Origin: Rhizophagus sp. LPA8_4_AMF
Lineage: Eukaryota > Glomeromycota > Glomeromycetes > Glomerales > Glomeraceae
DNA length: 24,821 nt
Assembly: GCA_021464525.1 (NCBI GenBank)
Contig: JADRCO010000906.1
Coordinates: forward strand, 1 to 24,821
Reading direction: 5' to 3'
Made by a program: the position numbers and the translations under genes. Positions 22,022 through 24,821 of this stretch are shown one piece after another; position 1 is the first letter of the stretch, and every line of letters begins with the position of its first letter. A model generated the notes under the pieces. That model was not told where the DNA came from. It did no database searches and saw only the letters and a program-made list of their open reading frames with translations.

Positions 22022-23317
22022 AAAATGTCTTTCTTAAAGTATTGAATGGGTTGGATAGAGAAACAAGGAAAGATTATTATTACAATAGATAATAAAATAA
22101 AATATGCATTGAGTGACATTGTGTAATAAGTAAGTTGATATTTTTTTTATATCTTGTATATTATTTATCTTATAGAATATTATTATTATTTTTTTTTTAA
22201 TTAATATTAATTAATGTGAATTTTTACTGAAGGATGAAAATGTACTTAATAATTAACTTAATGTGATTAGTGTTAATATTATTTAAATATTATAAGGAAA
22301 GATATTAATAAATATACATTATGAACATAAATATTAGTTATTGAGGGATACGAATAATATAAGTTAATGCTACAACTAAGAATATTGGTAAGTGATCATC
22401 CATGTATAAAAAGTATGGAGTAATTGTAACTAGGTTCTACATAATTAATGAAATATGAAAGTGTACTTATTAATTAATAGCTTTAGGCTTAATGTGCTTA
22501 GTGTTAACATCTTAGTGTTAATATCTTCGGATAAACTCTTTATAATTATGATCTAGCTTGCATTTCTTAAAAGGTTCCTTATACATTATGAACATATTTC
22601 TATTTAAATTTAGTTATTGGTAAGTGTAAACTCACAAGATAATAATGCTACATCTGGCAAGTGGTAACTCGATCAGTATATTAGCATCACCATGTGATAA
22701 AAGTATAGGGTAATTGATAATATCGGATACCACTACTCAATCTTTTCTGAAGAATATATTTATATAAAATAGTTCATTGTACTAGGGAATGAATAAATCA
22801 AGTCCTTTTTTGTAAGTGGTAAAAAGGATACCTTCTGAAGATATATAAAATAGATATTTTAGCTAAGGAAGGAATAAATTTATATTCAAGAGTAGATTTT
22901 TTCAAGAACAGATAAATGGATTTAACTTATTTAAGGATTTTGTACCTAGATAAGTATCCATCATTATACATAAAGAGCTGTCCGTAGGACTCGGGAGTTA
23001 AACAATTAATTCTTTCTTTCCCTGGTACGCCGTTATTTCAATTTAGTATGTTTCATCACCTCATCAGTGACGAACGGATCTCATCAGGAAATCAATTTCT
23101 GGAATAAAAAATATAATCATTTGTAACATAATATTAATACATTCAATTATGCAGTACGGTTCAGCTTGTTACATAATAAAAGTCAAGCTGGACTTAATAA
23201 ATTTTCTAAATGTTTGGGCAAATTTGGGCGTTATGCAAGTAAATCGAAGGAATACTCACTATCAAGTATCGACTGATTTGACACCATCAACTTTTATCGA
23301 CTGACACAATTCCACAA

Positions 23318-23512
23318 TTCCATCGGTTTGTAAAGTCTAATTGAATTGACTTAGTTCCAACAAGACAAACTGATGGAGCAAACTGATGGAATCGAATCAA
23401 TTCTATTAGATTTTTCGAATTGAGTCCCATCAATTTGACAATCGATTCAGTTCCATCAGTTTGTCCCATCAACCTGAAAAGTCTAATTGATTCCATCAGT
23501 TTGTCCCATCAA
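23318..23512. repeat. 40-bp repeat with direct and inverted copies
   Basis: TTCCATCAGTTTGTC occurs at 23451 and again at 23491, exactly 40 bp apart, each followed by CCATCAA, then TGAAAAGTC. A diverged direct copy, TTCCATCGGTTTGT, sits at 23318. Inverted copies, GACAAACTGATGGA at 23364-23377 and CAAACTGATGGAATC at 23379-23393, lie between them. The mixture of orientations could fold into an extended hairpin and suggests a rearranged satellite or decayed mobile element. Confidence 0.8.
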
Positions 23513-24577
23513 TTTGAAAAGTCAAAAGTCAAACTAAATCAGATCGCAACTGAGAGTATATCTGTTAATTCTGACTGGAATTACGGTATATAAGTATATA
23601 AATAAGATGAAATTAACCACGTGTTATTTATATACATACGGTACGTTATTTCAAATCTAACACGTGAACGTAATTTTTTTTGATATAGTCAGCCCATCAC
23701 TTTAACTGCTCATCACTTTACCTACTTTTTAAAGATAAAATATATTAGTCAGCTCAGGTTAACAAGGGTTAACAGCTATCCAGCTACCACAACTACCATA
23801 ATACCATTCGTGTCAAATTTTGTCAAATTTTTTACGCCCTTCTTAACCAATTAAAATGGAATAAACTTAATTTGACGCGTTTTATTTTACACATGATATT
23901 TAATTCATATGACATTCACCCATCATTATTTTATACATATAAATATTACATAATTATTTTCAAAAAATATTTTTTTTTTTGACCTGTTTTATAAATCTGG
24001 GAAAAAATTACGCGAGAAAATTTTCACAAAAATAAATAAATAAAAATATTTATTTTTTATTTTTAAAAAGGAGGTTTTTTTTTATTATCAGGTTTTTTTT
24101 TATATATTTATTTATTTTTTTTTTTTTTTTTTTTTTTTTTTCTTGTTTTTTTTTATTTATTTATTTTTTTTTTTTTTTTTATTTTTTTTTTTGTGGCGTG
24201 ATCGTACAAAAAAAATTTACCGCCTTTAACTTGCGTGCGTACCAGTACGTTATGTCTTGTACAAAAAAAAAACTTTATATTATTATTTTTATTATCAGAT
24301 TACAGCACATTGAAAGTCCTCACACATGATAATAAATATGTGCACATTTTCTACACAAAATTAATTATTTTGAAATTCAAAAAAATTTCAAACAATTGTA
24401 GGGTTTTGTTATGCATTTCATTATACACAAGGTAGTAAATATGATATAAATGTTTTCGTACGTTGTATGTATGGTATATATCTGATATATCTGATATATT
24501 TTTTATATTAATTATTTTTTTTATATATTAATTGTATATTAATTATATTAATTACTTTTTAACTACTTTTATTTATC

Positions 24578-24821
24578 AATTATCAATTATAATTCAATTA
24601 TTTTTTATATATCAATTATTTTTCAATTATTTTTTATATATCAATTATTTTTCAATTATTTTTTATATATCAATTATTTTTCAATTATTTTTTTATATCA
24701 ATTATTTTAATTATTTTTTTATATCAATTATTTTAATTATTTTTTATATCAATTATTTTTTAATTATTTTTAATTATTTTTTATATCAATTTTTTTTTAA
24801 TTATTTTTTATATCAATTTTT
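24578..24821. repeat. A+T-only minisatellite, unit about 29 bp
   Basis: The unit TTTTTATATATCAATTATTT plus a short TTCAATTA segment recurs every 29 bp near 24594-24680, then continues in shortened, diverged forms lacking one TA or the C to the last base. The array is cut by the window edge. With the poly-T tracts just before it, it forms a region prone to slippage and to assembly collapse. Confidence 0.8.

Larger units (their letters stand above)
22022..24821. other. Gene-poor right flank with repeats
   Basis: About 2.8 kb with no supported gene. After the MED31 3' region it contains a 40-bp repeat cluster at 23318-23512, CACGTG palindromes at 23618-23623 and 23661-23666, long T and TTTA tracts at about 24070-24192, and an A+T minisatellite from about 24578 to the window's end. 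The frames at 23287-23496 and 24235-24435 fall in these repeats or in low-complexity sequence and show no protein features. Confidence 0.6.

Overview
This is a stretch of a eukaryotic nuclear genome, very probably from an early-diverging fungus. The strong A+T bias, the many short A+T-rich introns, the standard code and the gene set (MED31, cytochrome c1, a CDK1-like kinase, a short-form tRNase Z) fit an arbuscular mycorrhizal fungus of the Rhizophagus type. That assignment is an inference from composition and protein resemblance; no database was searched. All eight genes are split by introns. I rebuilt their exons by hand from GT/AG (once GC/AG) boundaries, frame continuity and family resemblance.

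Layout. 1-4375: A+T-rich sequence without a recognisable gene, holding a probable DNA-transposon end near 1420-1476 and a decayed tandem repeat near 2914-3215. 4376-5908 (-): CDK1/Cdc28-type kinase with an unusual PCTAMRE cyclin-binding helix. 5909-9292: long spacer with small inverted repeats. 9293-11426 (+): PA-TM-RING ubiquitin ligase. 12230-13554 (-): short-form tRNase Z. 13679-14660 (+): peptidyl-tRNA hydrolase 2. 14719-16368 (-): AAAP-family amino-acid transporter, vacuolar AVT-like. 17421-19011 (+): a soluble homologue of bacterial cobalamin/metal-chelate binding proteins (BtuF-like). 19379-21111 (-): cytochrome c1. 21357-22021 (+): Mediator subunit 31. 22022-24821: gene-poor sequence with a 40-bp repeat cluster, long poly-T tracts and an A+T minisatellite.

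The eight genes alternate strictly in strand (- + - + - + - +), so every neighbour pair is head-to-head or tail-to-tail. Two head-to-head gaps are short enough to act as shared promoters: tRNase Z/PTH2 (124 bp) and CYT1/MED31 (245 bp). The first couples a tRNA 3'-end maturation enzyme to a peptidyl-tRNA recycling enzyme. Most genes are housekeeping; there is no operon-like system.

Most worth a second look: the eukaryotic, intron-bearing BtuF-like protein with a GC-AG intron and a 22-nt exon; the CDK1-like kinase with PCTAMRE instead of PSTAIRE; the tRNase Z/PTH2 divergent pair; and an apparent excess of the palindrome CACGTG. I saw no tRNA, rRNA, CRISPR array or intact transposase.
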